Source: Pontibacterium granulatum
GTDB taxonomy: Bacteria; Pseudomonadota; Gammaproteobacteria; Pseudomonadales; Balneatricaceae
NCBI RefSeq assembly: GCF_029961155.1
Contig: NZ_JASBRH010000003.1
Span: forward strand, 1 to 64,000
Direction: 5' to 3'
DNA: 64,000 bases
The notes under the pieces are model-generated. The model searched no databases and had not been told where the DNA came from. It worked only from the letters and a program-made list of their open reading frames with translations. Position 1 is the first letter of the stretch. The number at the start of each line of letters is the position of its first letter. The translations under genes and the position numbers were made by a program. Shown here piece by piece: positions 1 through 9,678 of this stretch.

Positions 1-90
1 AATCACCAAAGGCCTCATCAGCACAACAAGGGATTGGCTCCTGCGCGAGCCGAAGAACAGCTTAATTTACTGTCCGGAATTAGTTGACCA

Positions 91-996
91 CTACATATCG
101 AGGTAACGCTGGACCCACTGGATAAACGCCTGCGCTTCGGGCGAAATCTTGCGGTCCTTGTGCCAAATCAGGTAATAACCGTGATCGGTTTCCACACTCT
201 GCCCCAATGGGTTGATCAGTTGGGTATCATCTAACTCCGGACTGATCAGGTGCTTCCAGCCCAAGGCGATGCCCTGCCCGTTCTTGGCCGCATCGATCAC
301 CAGAGGGTAGTTATTGAGTGACAACCCCAGCCTCTCCATGGGCAGGTCCACGTTCTTGGCATTCAACCAGCGGCGCCAGTTAAGCGAGTTCCAGTTAACG
401 TCTTCCAGTTCGATCAAGTTGTGGTGCAGCAGGTCTTCAACGTCCTTGATCTTGCCATGTTGCTTCAGATAATCCCGGCTGCAGATCGGATATACGCTCT
501 CCTGGAAGAGGCGGACTGATTCGTAACCGCGCCAATGACCATCCCCAAAGAATAACGCCACATCGACGTTTTTATTGAAGCAGTCATCCACCAAGTCAGA
601 GGAGACCAGCCGCAATTTCACCTCGGGATGCTGCTTTCGAAACTCGTGAAGTTTGGGCATCAGCCAGAGTGTAGCGATCGATTGATCCGCTGCCACAGTC
701 AGGGTGTTATCCCGGTCCACTACGCGGATGTCCAACGTGGCGTTGGCCAACTGGGTCAGCGCCGCCACCACCGTATGTTGGTAATCACGTCCCTGCTGGG
801 TGAGGGACACCGAACGGTGCTCGCGGGTAAACAACTGTACGCCCAGGTAATCCTCCAGCGAACGGATCTGCTGGCTCACCGCGGCCTGTGTCAGATGCAG
901 CTCTTTCGCCGCCTGGGTAAAACTCAGGTAACGGGCGGCTGCTTCAAAAGCGATCAGGGTATCGAGGGGCGGCAGTTTTTGCCGAAAATTACGCAT
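91..996 (-). CDS. LysR-family transcriptional regulator, GcvA-like
   Basis: A 301-residue protein with the usual LysR layout. An N-terminal winged helix-turn-helix spans roughly residues 10-66 (LPPLDTLIAFEAAARYLSFT, then QAAVSQQIRSLE), followed by a periplasmic-binding-protein-like effector domain to the C-terminus. The DTLIAFEAAAR opening and the overall length are typical of the GcvA branch, which controls glycine cleavage or, in paralogues, beta-lactamase and assorted catabolic genes. No glycine-cleavage gene is next to it, so its target is not evident here. It lies downstream of ptsP on the same strand, separated by about 220 bp, and probably has its own promoter there. Family assignment is firm; the regulon is unknown. 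Confidence 0.9.
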   Translation of the reverse strand: MRNFRQKLPPLDTLIAFEAAARYLSFTQAAKELHLTQAAVSQQIRSLEDYLGVQLFTREHRSVSLTQQGRDYQHTVVAALTQLANATLDIRVVDRDNTLTVAADQSIATLWLMPKLHEFRKQHPEVKLRLVSSDLVDDCFNKNVDVALFFGDGHWRGYESVRLFQESVYPICSRDYLKQHGKIKDVEDLLHHNLIELEDVNWNSLNWRRWLNAKNVDLPMERLGLSLNNYPLVIDAAKNGQGIALGWKHLISPELDDTQLINPLGQSVETDHGYYLIWHKDRKISPEAQAFIQWVQRYLDM

Positions 997-1216
997 TGTA
1001 CGGCTCCGTCATCGCGGATTTTTATTCTTGTTGTTGGATAGCGCTGATGCTTCAGGAAGCACCGATCCGGGCTTTTACTGGCAGGTCATAATTTCACCAG
1101 CTAATACACCATTGTTACCTCTGCCCGGAATCGAAAGAGACCTGAAACCGACAAAGTTTTGCCCTCTGCTCTGTCCATCGGTCGCATGTGGGTATTTTGT
1201 AGGGTGTCAGCGCTAA

Positions 1217-3454
1217 CTATTTGTCGTATTCGATCCCGGCATCGCGCAGCGCCTGCGACGCCAGCTCGCGGATCGCCTTGGAGCTGTCCACACAAAGTGC
1301 AGCCTGCAGCAGCTTCTCCAGATCTTTGACCGACAGCGCACGAATCAGCCACTTGATACGCGGCAGCTTTGCCGAACTCATACTGAGTTTGCGCACGCCC
1401 ATACCCAACAGCAGAATTACGGACACAGGATCGGAGGCCATCTCCCCACATATCGACACCGGCAGCTCACATTGCTCGGCGGTACGGATGATACGCACCA
1501 GTTCATGCACGACTGCCGGGTGCAGGGAATCGTAGTACTTGGATACCTTGGCGTTATTGCGATCCACCGCCAGCAGGTACTGGGACAAGTCATTCGTGCC
1601 CACCGAAATGAAATCGATCTTCTCCTTCCAGAACGGCAGTAATGAAATCGCCGCCGGAACTTCGATCATCACACCCAACTTGGGACGGCATACGCTGATA
1701 CCCTCTTCGTGCAACTGCTCAACAACCTCATCCAGCAACTCGATACAGGTATCCAGCTCTTGGGTAGAGCTGACCATCGGCAACAACAGATGCACTTGTT
1801 CACCACCGTTTGCAGCGCGCAAGATAGCCCGGAACTGGTGCATCAACAGCTGCAAGTTATCAAGGGTGAAGCGCATGCCACGCATACCCAGTGCGGGGTT
1901 TTCCTCTTCATACTGGGGCAGGTAAGGCAGCTGTTTATCCGAGCCCACATCGAGGGTGCGGAAGTAAACCGGTTTATCGCCGTAAGCACTGACTACGTGG
2001 CGGTACACCTCTGTCTGCTCATCTTCGGAAGGCAAACTGTCGCGTACCATAAAGGGCACTTCCGTGCGATAAAGCCCGACGCCATCAGCACCATTGCGGA
2101 TGCCCGGCATAATGTCCGACTGCAAACCGGAGTTGGCCATTACCGCTACACGCACACCGTCTTGGGTAATCGCAGGGTTGGCGCTCTCGGCCAGCAGTTC
2201 TCGGTCAAAACTCTGCCGGGCCGTCAGGATTTTCTTGAACTCTTTCAGCAGGGTGCGGGAAGGTTTGAGGATCACCTTGGCACTGTCACCATCCACGATC
2301 ACCTGCTCACCATCATTGACCTTTAACTCTCCAACACCCATGACAGCGGGGATACCGAGTGCGTTGGCAAAGATCGCAATATGAGAGAGTGCAGCACCGG
2401 CGAAGCATACAATGCCGCCAAGTTGATCGGTTGGCAGGCTCACAATGTCGGATACACTGACGTGGTGCCCCATCAATATCAGCGGCCCCTCGTCAGGGGA
2501 TGGCAAGTCAGTCAGGTGCTGACCTCGCCAGATTTGATAGAGCTTATCACCCAATTGCTCGATATCTTCGTGGCGCGCCTGCAGGTACGGGTCGTCCATC
2601 GCCTTAAACTGATCGGAGAAGAAACGCACCGCCTGGCGAATCGCCCACGGCAGCGCCTTACCGGCTTCTATCTCCTGGGTGATCAGCGTCGTGAAATAGG
2701 GATCTTCCAGCAGCATTCGATACGCATCCAGCACCGCCGCCAAGCTGTCACCGAGCGCGGCTTGCACCGACTCGCGTTCCTGTACCAGATCCTCCAGCGT
2801 CGCCTGCTTCAAGGTCTGCCACTCTTCCAACTCAAAGGCAGGATCATCACAGCTGGATTCGCCGACGGTGGACAATCCGTCTTTATCCAGCAGATGCACC
2901 TTACCGATCGCGAGGCCCGGTGCGCCACTGATGCCCACTGAACGTTCGTTGCTTGGTCCGCGAGGCAGCTGAGGTTCAGGCAGGGCAATAATCAGCAGCG
3001 CCAGATGCGCGGCCAGGGTGGTGAGCAGTGCTTCCTGTTCTGCTTTCAACAGTTCGGGGCGGCGGCTCTGCACCACCAGTACACCGATAATGTCACCGTG
3101 ATACACCAGCGGCACGCCGCAAAAGCTGTGATACATCTCCTCGGCGGAACCGGGAACGTAATAGAAATCGGGATGCTCTGTCGGTTCGGTTATATTCACG
3201 CTGCGACGCATACGCACTACACGTCCCACCAAACCGCGATCAGAAGGAATCACGACCTTCTCAGCTGCAACCAGACCGTGACTGGCAATCAGCACCATGT
3301 CGCCATTACCGCTTTGCCGGTAAAGGCTGCATACATCTAAAGCGATCACATCACTGATCGCATCTACAATCATCTGAACCTGATCTTCCGGTGACGTGGC
3401 CAAAACCACGTTCTGGATAATCCGAGTCAGTTCCAGCATGGCGTTGCTGCCCAT
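1217..3454 (-). CDS. ptsP: Phosphoenolpyruvate-protein phosphotransferase PtsP (EI-Ntr)
   Basis: First enzyme of the nitrogen-related PTS: it takes phosphate from PEP onto a histidine and passes it to NPr, then EIIA-Ntr. The 745 residues contain an N-terminal GAF sensory domain (about 10-155), the PEP-utiliser N domain (about 172-295), the mobile phosphohistidine domain with the active His near residue 358 in ALSHIAIFANALGIPAV, and the C-terminal PEP-binding barrel (about 420-720). The GAF domain separates EI-Ntr from the sugar EI. The start at 3454 is preceded by GGAGAGG with 6-nt spacing, so I keep it over the internal Met at residue 6. In many gammaproteobacteria rppH precedes ptsP; here the upstream neighbour is instead a divergent Ap4A phosphorylase. 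Confidence 0.95.
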   Translation of the reverse strand: MGSNAMLELTRIIQNVVLATSPEDQVQMIVDAISDVIALDVCSLYRQSGNGDMVLIASHGLVAAEKVVIPSDRGLVGRVVRMRRSVNITEPTEHPDFYYVPGSAEEMYHSFCGVPLVYHGDIIGVLVVQSRRPELLKAEQEALLTTLAAHLALLIIALPEPQLPRGPSNERSVGISGAPGLAIGKVHLLDKDGLSTVGESSCDDPAFELEEWQTLKQATLEDLVQERESVQAALGDSLAAVLDAYRMLLEDPYFTTLITQEIEAGKALPWAIRQAVRFFSDQFKAMDDPYLQARHEDIEQLGDKLYQIWRGQHLTDLPSPDEGPLILMGHHVSVSDIVSLPTDQLGGIVCFAGAALSHIAIFANALGIPAVMGVGELKVNDGEQVIVDGDSAKVILKPSRTLLKEFKKILTARQSFDRELLAESANPAITQDGVRVAVMANSGLQSDIMPGIRNGADGVGLYRTEVPFMVRDSLPSEDEQTEVYRHVVSAYGDKPVYFRTLDVGSDKQLPYLPQYEEENPALGMRGMRFTLDNLQLLMHQFRAILRAANGGEQVHLLLPMVSSTQELDTCIELLDEVVEQLHEEGISVCRPKLGVMIEVPAAISLLPFWKEKIDFISVGTNDLSQYLLAVDRNNAKVSKYYDSLHPAVVHELVRIIRTAEQCELPVSICGEMASDPVSVILLLGMGVRKLSMSSAKLPRIKWLIRALSVKDLEKLLQAALCVDSSKAIRELASQALRDAGIEYDK

Positions 3455-3691
3455 TCAACACCTCTCCACCCGTAGCGCTATTTTTTATTCTCAGGTCGTC
3501 ACTGACCTGCGCTCTGTACATACCTTCACGCCATGCGTGATACCCATCCCTGCAGTCAAGGTAATACAAAATCCTTATTACCGTATCGCGTATTAACAAG
3601 GATTTACAGAGAGGTATTCCCGTATAGCCGCGTTACGCGAAGATCCGGGCCTGTTTACAGGAACAATTGTTCCAACGAGCCAAAAAATACG

Positions 3692-3719
3692 CTGACATTA
3701 AACATTTTGCGCTTATGAT
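3692..3719 (+). promoter_or_regulatory. Candidate sigma70 promoter for the Ap4A phosphorylase gene
   Basis: CTGACA (3692-3697) and TATGAT (3714-3719) each match 5 of 6 consensus bases and are separated by 16 bp. This predicts transcription from about 3726, 29 bp before the start codon at 3755. The site sits in the 300-bp space (3455-3754) between the divergent ptsP and Ap4A phosphorylase genes. I saw nothing else recognisable in that space. Confidence 0.45.
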
Positions 3720-3754
3720 GATGAATCGCCCAACAGGGAAATAAAGGCAGACCG

Positions 3755-4624
3755 ATGACCGAGAAGACGTACACGCTGTTGCAGGACGTAGAACGAGTAA
3801 CCCGCAGTGCGCTGGAATCAGGCGCACTGCAATCGATCGATACCCGTTACGAACAGATCACGGAGAACGGTATACCGTTTCTGCTGCGTACACTCGACAA
3901 TCTGACGCGTAAAAATGAAGCAAGCCAACGCCTGAAGAAAGCTGGCGACACCCATCACAACCCGTTCAAACCCTATGACGAAGCCTTGTATGTAGCAGAC
4001 CTGGGTGAGCATCACGTCTGTCTGCTGAACAAGTTTAATGTTGTGGATAAGCATCTGCTGGTTGTAACCCGCGAACTGGAATCCCAGCAGGACAAGATCA
4101 ACAGGAAGGACTTCAATGCCCTGGCAAGGGTAATGCAGGACATTGATGCGCTGGCCTTTTATAACGGTGGCAAGATCGCCGGTGCGAGCCAGCCGCACAA
4201 ACACCTGCAGTTGATCCCAATGCCGATGGAACCGTTTTCCGAACTGCCGTTTTCCGAAGCTCTGAATCAGTTGAAACCCGGCCACCCAAACCGCAGCCCC
4301 GACCTCAAGTTCCGCCACGCAGGTATGCAACTGCCGGCGGGTACGTTTGATAATGTGGATCGTGCTAGCGAGGTGCTGCTCACCCTCTACAACCAGTTGC
4401 GTGAAGAGCTGGCAATTACCGACGACGGCATCCAGACCACCGCGCCGTACAACCTGCTGATCACCCGCAAGTGGATGCTGATGGTGCCGCGCAGTGAAGA
4501 GTCGTTTGAGGGGATCTCATTTAACTCGCTGGCGTTTGTGGGGGCCTTGTTGGTACGCAGCGATGAGGATGGCGAAAAGCTGAAAGCCAATGGTTTGATG
4601 AACACGTTGGTGGGTGTTTGCTAA
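3755..4624 (+). CDS. ATP adenylyltransferase (Ap4A phosphorylase)
   Basis: Phosphorolytic breakdown of diadenosine tetraphosphate to ADP and ATP, a cytosolic nucleotide-alarmone clearance step. The 289-residue protein has the HIT-superfamily motif as H148-K-H150-L-Q152 within ASQPHKHLQLIPMP. The terminal Gln in place of His is the mark of the Apa1/Apa2 transferase branch rather than of HIT hydrolases. A C-terminal block (PYNLLITRKWMLMVPR) is also typical of the family. The start is supported by AAAGG seven bases upstream. It is transcribed divergently from ptsP and appears monocistronic, followed by REP-like palindromes. Confidence 0.88.
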   Translation: MTEKTYTLLQDVERVTRSALESGALQSIDTRYEQITENGIPFLLRTLDNLTRKNEASQRLKKAGDTHHNPFKPYDEALYVADLGEHHVCLLNKFNVVDKHLLVVTRELESQQDKINRKDFNALARVMQDIDALAFYNGGKIAGASQPHKHLQLIPMPMEPFSELPFSEALNQLKPGHPNRSPDLKFRHAGMQLPAGTFDNVDRASEVLLTLYNQLREELAITDDGIQTTAPYNLLITRKWMLMVPRSEESFEGISFNSLAFVGALLVRSDEDGEKLKANGLMNTLVGVC

Positions 4625-4641
4625 CTTCATAACCCAACATC

Positions 4642-4806
4642 TGTAGCCGCCCGCTCTGAGGGCGACCTTCTACACCATAGTGGTATGTCGCGGTCGGCAC
4701 CCATAGGGCATAAAAGCCCTCTGCTATAAGCACACATACCCCGTAGGTTAGCCATCGTTACGCGATGCCTAACATGTTGGGCACCGCTTCGCGGTGTCCA
4801 ACCTAC
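4642..4806. repeat. REP-like palindromes (families A and B)
   Basis: A degenerate inverted family-A unit (TGTAGCCGCCCGCTCTGAGG from 4642, with its partner GTCGCGGTCGG downstream) is followed by a clean family-B unit at 4743-4806. The family-B unit opens with GTAGGTTAG, contains the hairpins CATCGTTACGCGATG and CACCGCTTCGCGGTG, and closes with CAACCTAC. The same units recur near 9.7, 14.0-14.5, 32.7 and 60.5 kb. ORFs read through this segment are artefacts of the palindromes. Confidence 0.85.
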
Positions 4807-4857
4807 AGGACTATAGCAACGGGCTTTACAGGCACATCCGCGCACGCCCAGACACAC

Positions 4858-6129
4858 TCAAAATCGAGTAACACGATACGGTGCCATATCCACCGGCGCT
4901 TTCTCACCGTCCAACGCACACCACAACAGTTCTGAGCTGATAGCTGCCTGAGTCAGACCCAGGTGCTGGTTACCAAAAGCAAACCCTATCTGTGGGTGTT
5001 CAGGATGGCGATCGAGCACCGGCAGTGAGTCGGGCAAGGTTGGTCGATGTCCCATCCAGGTTTCACAACGCTCTGAATGAGCTTTCAGGCTCGGAATCAA
5101 AGCGCTCGCGTGCTTTTTCAATACCTCGTAGCGTCGCTTGAAAGGCGATAAACTGAGTCCGCCCAGCTCACTCATACCCACCACACGTAAGCCGCTGGCA
5201 AGCGGTGTCATCACCAAACGGCGTTCCGCCGACCCCATAGGGTAATTAAGCACGGCTTTCTGTTCCGGGTAGGTAAGATGATAGCCACGTTCTGCTTCCA
5301 GAGGTACAGACAAGCCCAGAGGTTTGAGCAATGATCGGCTCCAGGCACCCGCACATATTATCGCCCGATCAAACACCTCAGAACCGTCTTCCGACCGGAC
5401 CTCAGCCTGTCCGTTACCTGTTGGCAGCACCTTCTCCACAGCTGATTCAAAAAAGCGACCACCCTCCCGAAGAAACGCTGCATACAGAGCTTCAACCAAC
5501 ATATAGGGTTCTTGTACACGCCAGGCATTTGGGAAAAATAAACCGTGACTGAGTTGTGCTCCCATCTCAGGCTCCATCGTCACAAGGTCCGCCTTATCAA
5601 GCCACTGGGTTTGAATGTTAAAGCGTGCCAGATAATCAGCATGGGTCTTTGCTTGCTCCTGCTTTGCATCAGATTCCCACACCAGCATGTAACCGGACTT
5701 AACCAAATGCTGAGTCAGCCCCAAAGGCTCCAACAGTCTTGTCCAGGCAGGTACCGCATCTTCATTCAATGCCCTGAGCGCCTTTTGAGATTCAGCTAAA
5801 GCCTTAGGTCGGGCACTGGCAACAAAGCGCAACAACCATGGAACTAATGCAGGAAGGTGTCGTAGCGGTAACGCCAGTGGGCCATCGGGATCAAGCCAAA
5901 GCTTGGGTGCCTGACGCAGGGTTTCCGGCGTCGCGAGCGGATCAATAAGTTCACACGCGAGGTACCCCGCATTGCCGTAAGAGGCCCCCTTTCCAGGTGG
6001 CTGTCGATCATACAACGTTACCCGATAACCTTTGCGTTGCGCCTGAATCGCCGAGCATAAACCCAAAACGCCTGCGCCGATAACGGCGCAGGCAGGCATG
6101 CCCTTTGACGAGGCATGTCTGTTTTTCAT
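4858..6129 (-). CDS. FAD-dependent D-amino-acid dehydrogenase-like oxidoreductase
   Basis: A 423-residue DadA/DAO-family flavoenzyme that probably oxidises an amino or imino acid and passes electrons to the quinone pool. An N-terminal Rossmann motif (CAVIGAGVLGLCSAIQAQ, residues 14-31) binds FAD, and the family's GASYGNAGYLA block follows at about residue 48. The C-terminus has the expected GFAFGNQHLGLTQA substrate/FAD segment. Its start codon overlaps the stop of the NhaC-family gene (ATGA), so the two are translationally coupled. With the nearby ornithine-cyclodeaminase-family reductase this suggests catabolism of a D-amino acid or hydroxyproline-type substrate. The substrate itself is inference. 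Confidence 0.82.
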   Translation of the reverse strand: MKNRHASSKGMPACAVIGAGVLGLCSAIQAQRKGYRVTLYDRQPPGKGASYGNAGYLACELIDPLATPETLRQAPKLWLDPDGPLALPLRHLPALVPWLLRFVASARPKALAESQKALRALNEDAVPAWTRLLEPLGLTQHLVKSGYMLVWESDAKQEQAKTHADYLARFNIQTQWLDKADLVTMEPEMGAQLSHGLFFPNAWRVQEPYMLVEALYAAFLREGGRFFESAVEKVLPTGNGQAEVRSEDGSEVFDRAIICAGAWSRSLLKPLGLSVPLEAERGYHLTYPEQKAVLNYPMGSAERRLVMTPLASGLRVVGMSELGGLSLSPFKRRYEVLKKHASALIPSLKAHSERCETWMGHRPTLPDSLPVLDRHPEHPQIGFAFGNQHLGLTQAAISSELLWCALDGEKAPVDMAPYRVTRF

Positions 6130-7604
6130 CCTTTTACACCCTCTGCTACAACAGTGTTATTCACTGCAGTTTCTTCCGGCTCCTGATCAGCTTCTGCCGT
6201 TTTCGAAAACACCCCTAGCTGGGCATACAGAATACCGATCGCTGGCGACAACCAACAAGCAAATGCCAACGGAGCATACAGCAGTACAGAGTAGTCACCA
6301 TCCACGACTGTCAACCCCAGCGCGCCGATAACAAATGCCCCACCCGCATTCCACGGAATCAGCGGAGACACTAAGGTCCCCCCCTCCTCAATTGCACGGG
6401 ACAGATTCAATCGGCTGTACCCCAGCTTACCGTACTCAGGACCGTACATACGGCCTGGCAGAGCAATTGACAGATACACATCACCGGAGACCACGTTGGT
6501 TGTCACAGAGGTCAGAATGGCGGAGGTCTGCAGGCCACGGAACCCTTTTGTCAATCGCATCACGGCAGCCACAAGTGCTTCCAGACAACGGGTGCGCTCC
6601 AACGCACCACCGAAGGCCAGCGCGAACATCATTAACGTCACCACCCAAGTCATGGAGGTCACACCACCACGGTTCAACAAGCTATCGAGCGCAGCATTTT
6701 CTGTACTGATAGAAAAACCACTGTGGGCAAAGGTGAGCGCCTGATTAAAGCTGTAGCCGTACTGGATCATCGCGACACCAGCACCGAGCACGAAACCGGT
6801 GAACAATGCCGGAATCGGTGAGACCTTGAAAAACGCCAGCGCCATCACAATCACCAGCGGCAACAGCGGCAGCACGCCCATATCGAAATTAGCAGCCAGA
6901 CCCGCCTTAAACGTATCGATTTGAGCCAGCTGTTCAATGCCCGCATTATCCTGGCCACCCACAAACAGGTAGATCATGAACGCAATCAGCATCGCAGGTA
7001 CGGTGGTTGGCATCATGTTCTTGATGTGATCAAACACATTAGTTTCAGTCACTGCCGCCGCCAGATTTGTGGTATCAGACAACGGCGACACCTTATCACC
7101 GAAGAAAGAACCGGATACCACCGCACCTGCCGTCCAGTACAGCGGAATCCCAAATGCCGTACCAATCCCCACCAGAGCCAGACCCACAGTGCCTACAGTA
7201 GTCCAGCTACTGCCAATACAGAGAGATACAACAGAACAGAGCAGCATTGCCGCCGCCAGGAACCAAGATGGATCGATCAGCTCAAGACCATAGTAGATCA
7301 GCATCGGCACAGTACCACTGGATATCCAGGTACTTACCAACATTCCCACCACAATCAGTGTAGCGATAGAGGGCATTGCCACATGGAGTACGTGAAAAGC
7401 ACCGGATTCAATATCTTTCCAGCGATACCCCTGAGTCCAGCCAACCAGTGCGGTTATAGCAAAACCAATCGCGAGTGGGATATGGGGGGTAAAGTCGTCG
7501 TAATGGAATATCTGCAAACCCAGCAGCCCAACCGTCAGCACAATGGGGATCAATGCCAACGATAAGGGTGGGACAGCGATCTGTTTTGCTGTTGTGTTTT
7601 GCAT
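6126..7604 (-). CDS. NhaC-family Na+/H+ antiporter or organic-acid/amino-acid exchanger
   Basis: About 492 residues of multi-pass inner-membrane protein with the family's conserved FGDKVSPLSDTTNLAAA block mid-sequence. The family contains Na+/H+ antiporters (NhaC) and malate/lactate antiporters (MleN), so the exchanged substrate cannot be read from sequence. I place the start at 7604 (MQNTTAKQI), which has TAGGAG seven bases upstream, rather than at the longer in-frame start seven codons earlier. It is coupled by ATGA overlap to the DadA-like gene, so it may import that enzyme's substrate. A terminator hairpin separates it from the upstream cyclodeaminase-family gene. Confidence 0.88.
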   Translation of the reverse strand: MQNTTAKQIAVPPLSLALIPIVLTVGLLGLQIFHYDDFTPHIPLAIGFAITALVGWTQGYRWKDIESGAFHVLHVAMPSIATLIVVGMLVSTWISSGTVPMLIYYGLELIDPSWFLAAAMLLCSVVSLCIGSSWTTVGTVGLALVGIGTAFGIPLYWTAGAVVSGSFFGDKVSPLSDTTNLAAAVTETNVFDHIKNMMPTTVPAMLIAFMIYLFVGGQDNAGIEQLAQIDTFKAGLAANFDMGVLPLLPLVIVMALAFFKVSPIPALFTGFVLGAGVAMIQYGYSFNQALTFAHSGFSISTENAALDSLLNRGGVTSMTWVVTLMMFALAFGGALERTRCLEALVAAVMRLTKGFRGLQTSAILTSVTTNVVSGDVYLSIALPGRMYGPEYGKLGYSRLNLSRAIEEGGTLVSPLIPWNAGGAFVIGALGLTVVDGDYSVLLYAPLAFACWLSPAIGILYAQLGVFSKTAEADQEPEETAVNNTVVAEGVKG

Positions 7605-7648
7605 AACATCTCCTAAACCGATCAACGCCGGTATTATTTTTATTGTGA

Positions 7649-7675
7649 ATAAAAAAAGCCCAGGATCGCTGGGCT
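7649..7675 (-). terminator. Rho-independent terminator after the OCD-family gene
   Basis: On the minus strand AGCCCAG-N5-CTGGGCT forms a 7-bp GC-rich stem immediately followed by a run of Ts. It lies 12 bp after the OCD-family stop codon and 45 bp before the NhaC-family start. It should reduce or end read-through, so the antiporter/dehydrogenase pair may need its own promoter or be expressed at a lower level. Confidence 0.8.
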
Positions 7676-7686
7676 GAAGCAGAGCA

Positions 7687-8649
7687 TTAGCTGCCCTGAT
7701 AGGTTTTTTGGTACGCCAGTACTGCCGCAGCCAGATCCTCTCGGGAATCGCCTACGGACTTAAAGACGGTAATCGCCTGATCAGGCTGAGGAAGCGCGAC
7801 ACGGCCCTTGTGCTGGCCCGAACACAGCTCACTGAATTCAGCAAGGATGTCGCTCTCGGTAATTGCGCCCTGCTCTATCGGCAGAATGATGTCGCCGGTT
7901 TCCACCAGAGTTCCGGCACGGGTATCCACGAAGATGGCCCCACGCTGCATCGCTACGTTGTCGGTTTCGCGCATGTCTGGCACAAAGCTTCCTACCAGAT
8001 CCAGATGGGTTCCTGGGGCGAGCCATTCACCCAGGATGACCGGTTCCTTAGCCATCGTGGCACAGCTGATAAGGTCAGCATTGCCTGCCACATCAGGAAG
8101 CTGGTCGGTGGTGCAGACAACCGCGTCGATATCCTCAGCACGCAGCTCTTCCACCAGTGCTTCACTAGCAGATTCATTGCGGTCCCATACGGAAATCTTT
8201 GAAAGTGGACGCACACTCCGGTGTGCAGGAATCAGTCTGCGTCCCATACGACCTGCTCCCACCATCAACATCCGCTGACTGTCAGGACGGGAAAGATAGG
8301 ATGACGCCAAGGCAGACGCTGCTGCAGTCCGGCGGGCTGTCAGCTCGTTGCCATCAACTTGCAGTAACGGCTGACCGCTTTTACCGCAGCTCAGTATATA
8401 GTGGCTACTCAGCCCCGGCAGTTTCCGTGCACTGTTCCCTGGGAATACGTTCACCAGCTTAACGCCGACAAATTCACCCTCCAGCCATGCAGGCATAAGC
8501 AATAAGGTGGCATCGGGTTCGCCAGGCACCTGCATCGTGTGATGATGACGGATCGGCGCGTTCACCTCTTTGGTGAAGATAGCGCGCAGAGATTCTATGA
8601 CATCAGCCCAAGGCAATGCGGCTTGCAGTTGAGAAGCGTTCAATTGCAT
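7687..8649 (-). CDS. Ornithine cyclodeaminase / mu-crystallin family protein
   Basis: A 320-residue NAD(P)-dependent enzyme. The Rossmann signature MLMVGAGRMGRRLIPAHR lies at about residues 127-144, and the family's N-terminal dimerisation/catalytic segment precedes it (GVKLVNVFPGN). Family members include ornithine cyclodeaminase, alanine dehydrogenases of the archaeal type and delta1-pyrroline-2-carboxylate reductases. Next to a D-amino-acid-oxidising flavoprotein the last activity is attractive, but that is inference. It is transcribed divergently from an AraC regulator, with about 165 bp between starts. The ribosome site is weak (AAGAGA). Confidence 0.85.
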   Translation of the reverse strand: MQLNASQLQAALPWADVIESLRAIFTKEVNAPIRHHHTMQVPGEPDATLLLMPAWLEGEFVGVKLVNVFPGNSARKLPGLSSHYILSCGKSGQPLLQVDGNELTARRTAAASALASSYLSRPDSQRMLMVGAGRMGRRLIPAHRSVRPLSKISVWDRNESASEALVEELRAEDIDAVVCTTDQLPDVAGNADLISCATMAKEPVILGEWLAPGTHLDLVGSFVPDMRETDNVAMQRGAIFVDTRAGTLVETGDIILPIEQGAITESDILAEFSELCSGQHKGRVALPQPDQAITVFKSVGDSREDLAAAVLAYQKTYQGS

Positions 8650-8815
8650 GGAAAATTCTCTTCTTGTTAATCTTTACTTCATACTAAAGAGAACCAACCC
8701 AGCATTTTTGACCGAGACTACGCTGATATTGACCGAGACTATCGAAGTTCACATTCACGCACATCCCAATGTTCGGAAACAGGTAAGCTAAAGCACTACA
8801 AATGAGGACAGTTCA

Positions 8816-9598
8816 TTGACCAAAAGCCACGCGCGCAGCAACCGTATTGCATTGCAGAGCGGCACTCACCACCATAGCTTTAGCCAGATACTGCTGGGAC
8901 GTAAGGGTGCGATGAACTGTGATTTTGATAAGACCGGCGGCCAGATCGGTCGTGGTGTCATGGCCTGGGTACCCCAGGCAAATCAACATGATTTTGAAGG
9001 CCTTAATCCCGAGTGCGAACTGCTGGTACTGGATCTGGCCAACAATGATCCCTACTTGAATGCGTTGCTGGACACCTGGTCGGTCTCTTTGAATGATGTT
9101 CGCTACCAAAGCCCGGATTTTTGCCGCCTACCGAACCAGATGGTGCCGATGATCGATTTCATCGCGGAAGAACTGGCACAAGACACCAGTCCCACCCGCG
9201 CACAGCGTTTATCCACAATGTTGTTGCCTTGGCTGGGAGAGGTCTTCAGTAGCGAGATTGCTACACAAACCGGTTTATCGCGTTTTGACGTGGCTCGCCT
9301 CAATAGCTTTATTGATCGCCAGATCAGCCAACCTATAAGTAACGATATGCTGGCCATTGCACTGCACTGCAGCCCAAGCCACTTGTATGTACTGTGCCAA
9401 CAACACCTTGGCTGCTCGCCCCAGGCGTATATCACCCAACGCCGTTTAGCGCTTGCTCAAAAGATGCTGGTTCAAACGCGACTGCCATTGGATGCAATCG
9501 CTCAGGAGACGGGATTCTCTGACGCATCAAGCCTCTCCCGCGCCTGTAAGCGCAACTTTCAAAAAACGCCGGGGCAGATCAGAAAACAGGGCGCATAA
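8816..9598 (+). CDS. AraC-family transcriptional regulator
   Basis: A 260-residue protein with an N-terminal cupin-like effector domain (about 1-140) and a C-terminal double helix-turn-helix (about 165-258, including YITQRRLALAQKML and IAQETGFSDASSLSRACKR). The start is TTG at 8816, preceded by GAGGA. The nearby upstream ATG at 8801 runs into a stop after five codons. It is divergent from the cyclodeaminase-family gene and is the obvious candidate regulator of the 4.9-8.6 kb metabolic module. The effector is unknown. Confidence 0.88.
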   Translation: MTKSHARSNRIALQSGTHHHSFSQILLGRKGAMNCDFDKTGGQIGRGVMAWVPQANQHDFEGLNPECELLVLDLANNDPYLNALLDTWSVSLNDVRYQSPDFCRLPNQMVPMIDFIAEELAQDTSPTRAQRLSTMLLPWLGEVFSSEIATQTGLSRFDVARLNSFIDRQISQPISNDMLAIALHCSPSHLYVLCQQHLGCSPQAYITQRRLALAQKMLVQTRLPLDAIAQETGFSDASSLSRACKRNFQKTPGQIRKQGA

Positions 9599-9678
9599 AG
9601 ATTGCTAAGCAGACCCGGATTCAAGCCGTTTTATGTATATTGGGTCGAGCGTAACGACACCCAAAGTACACTCCTGAA

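Noticed and set aside
4627-4857. 76-codon ORF on the minus strand
   Set aside because: Runs entirely through REP palindromes, with no ribosome site.
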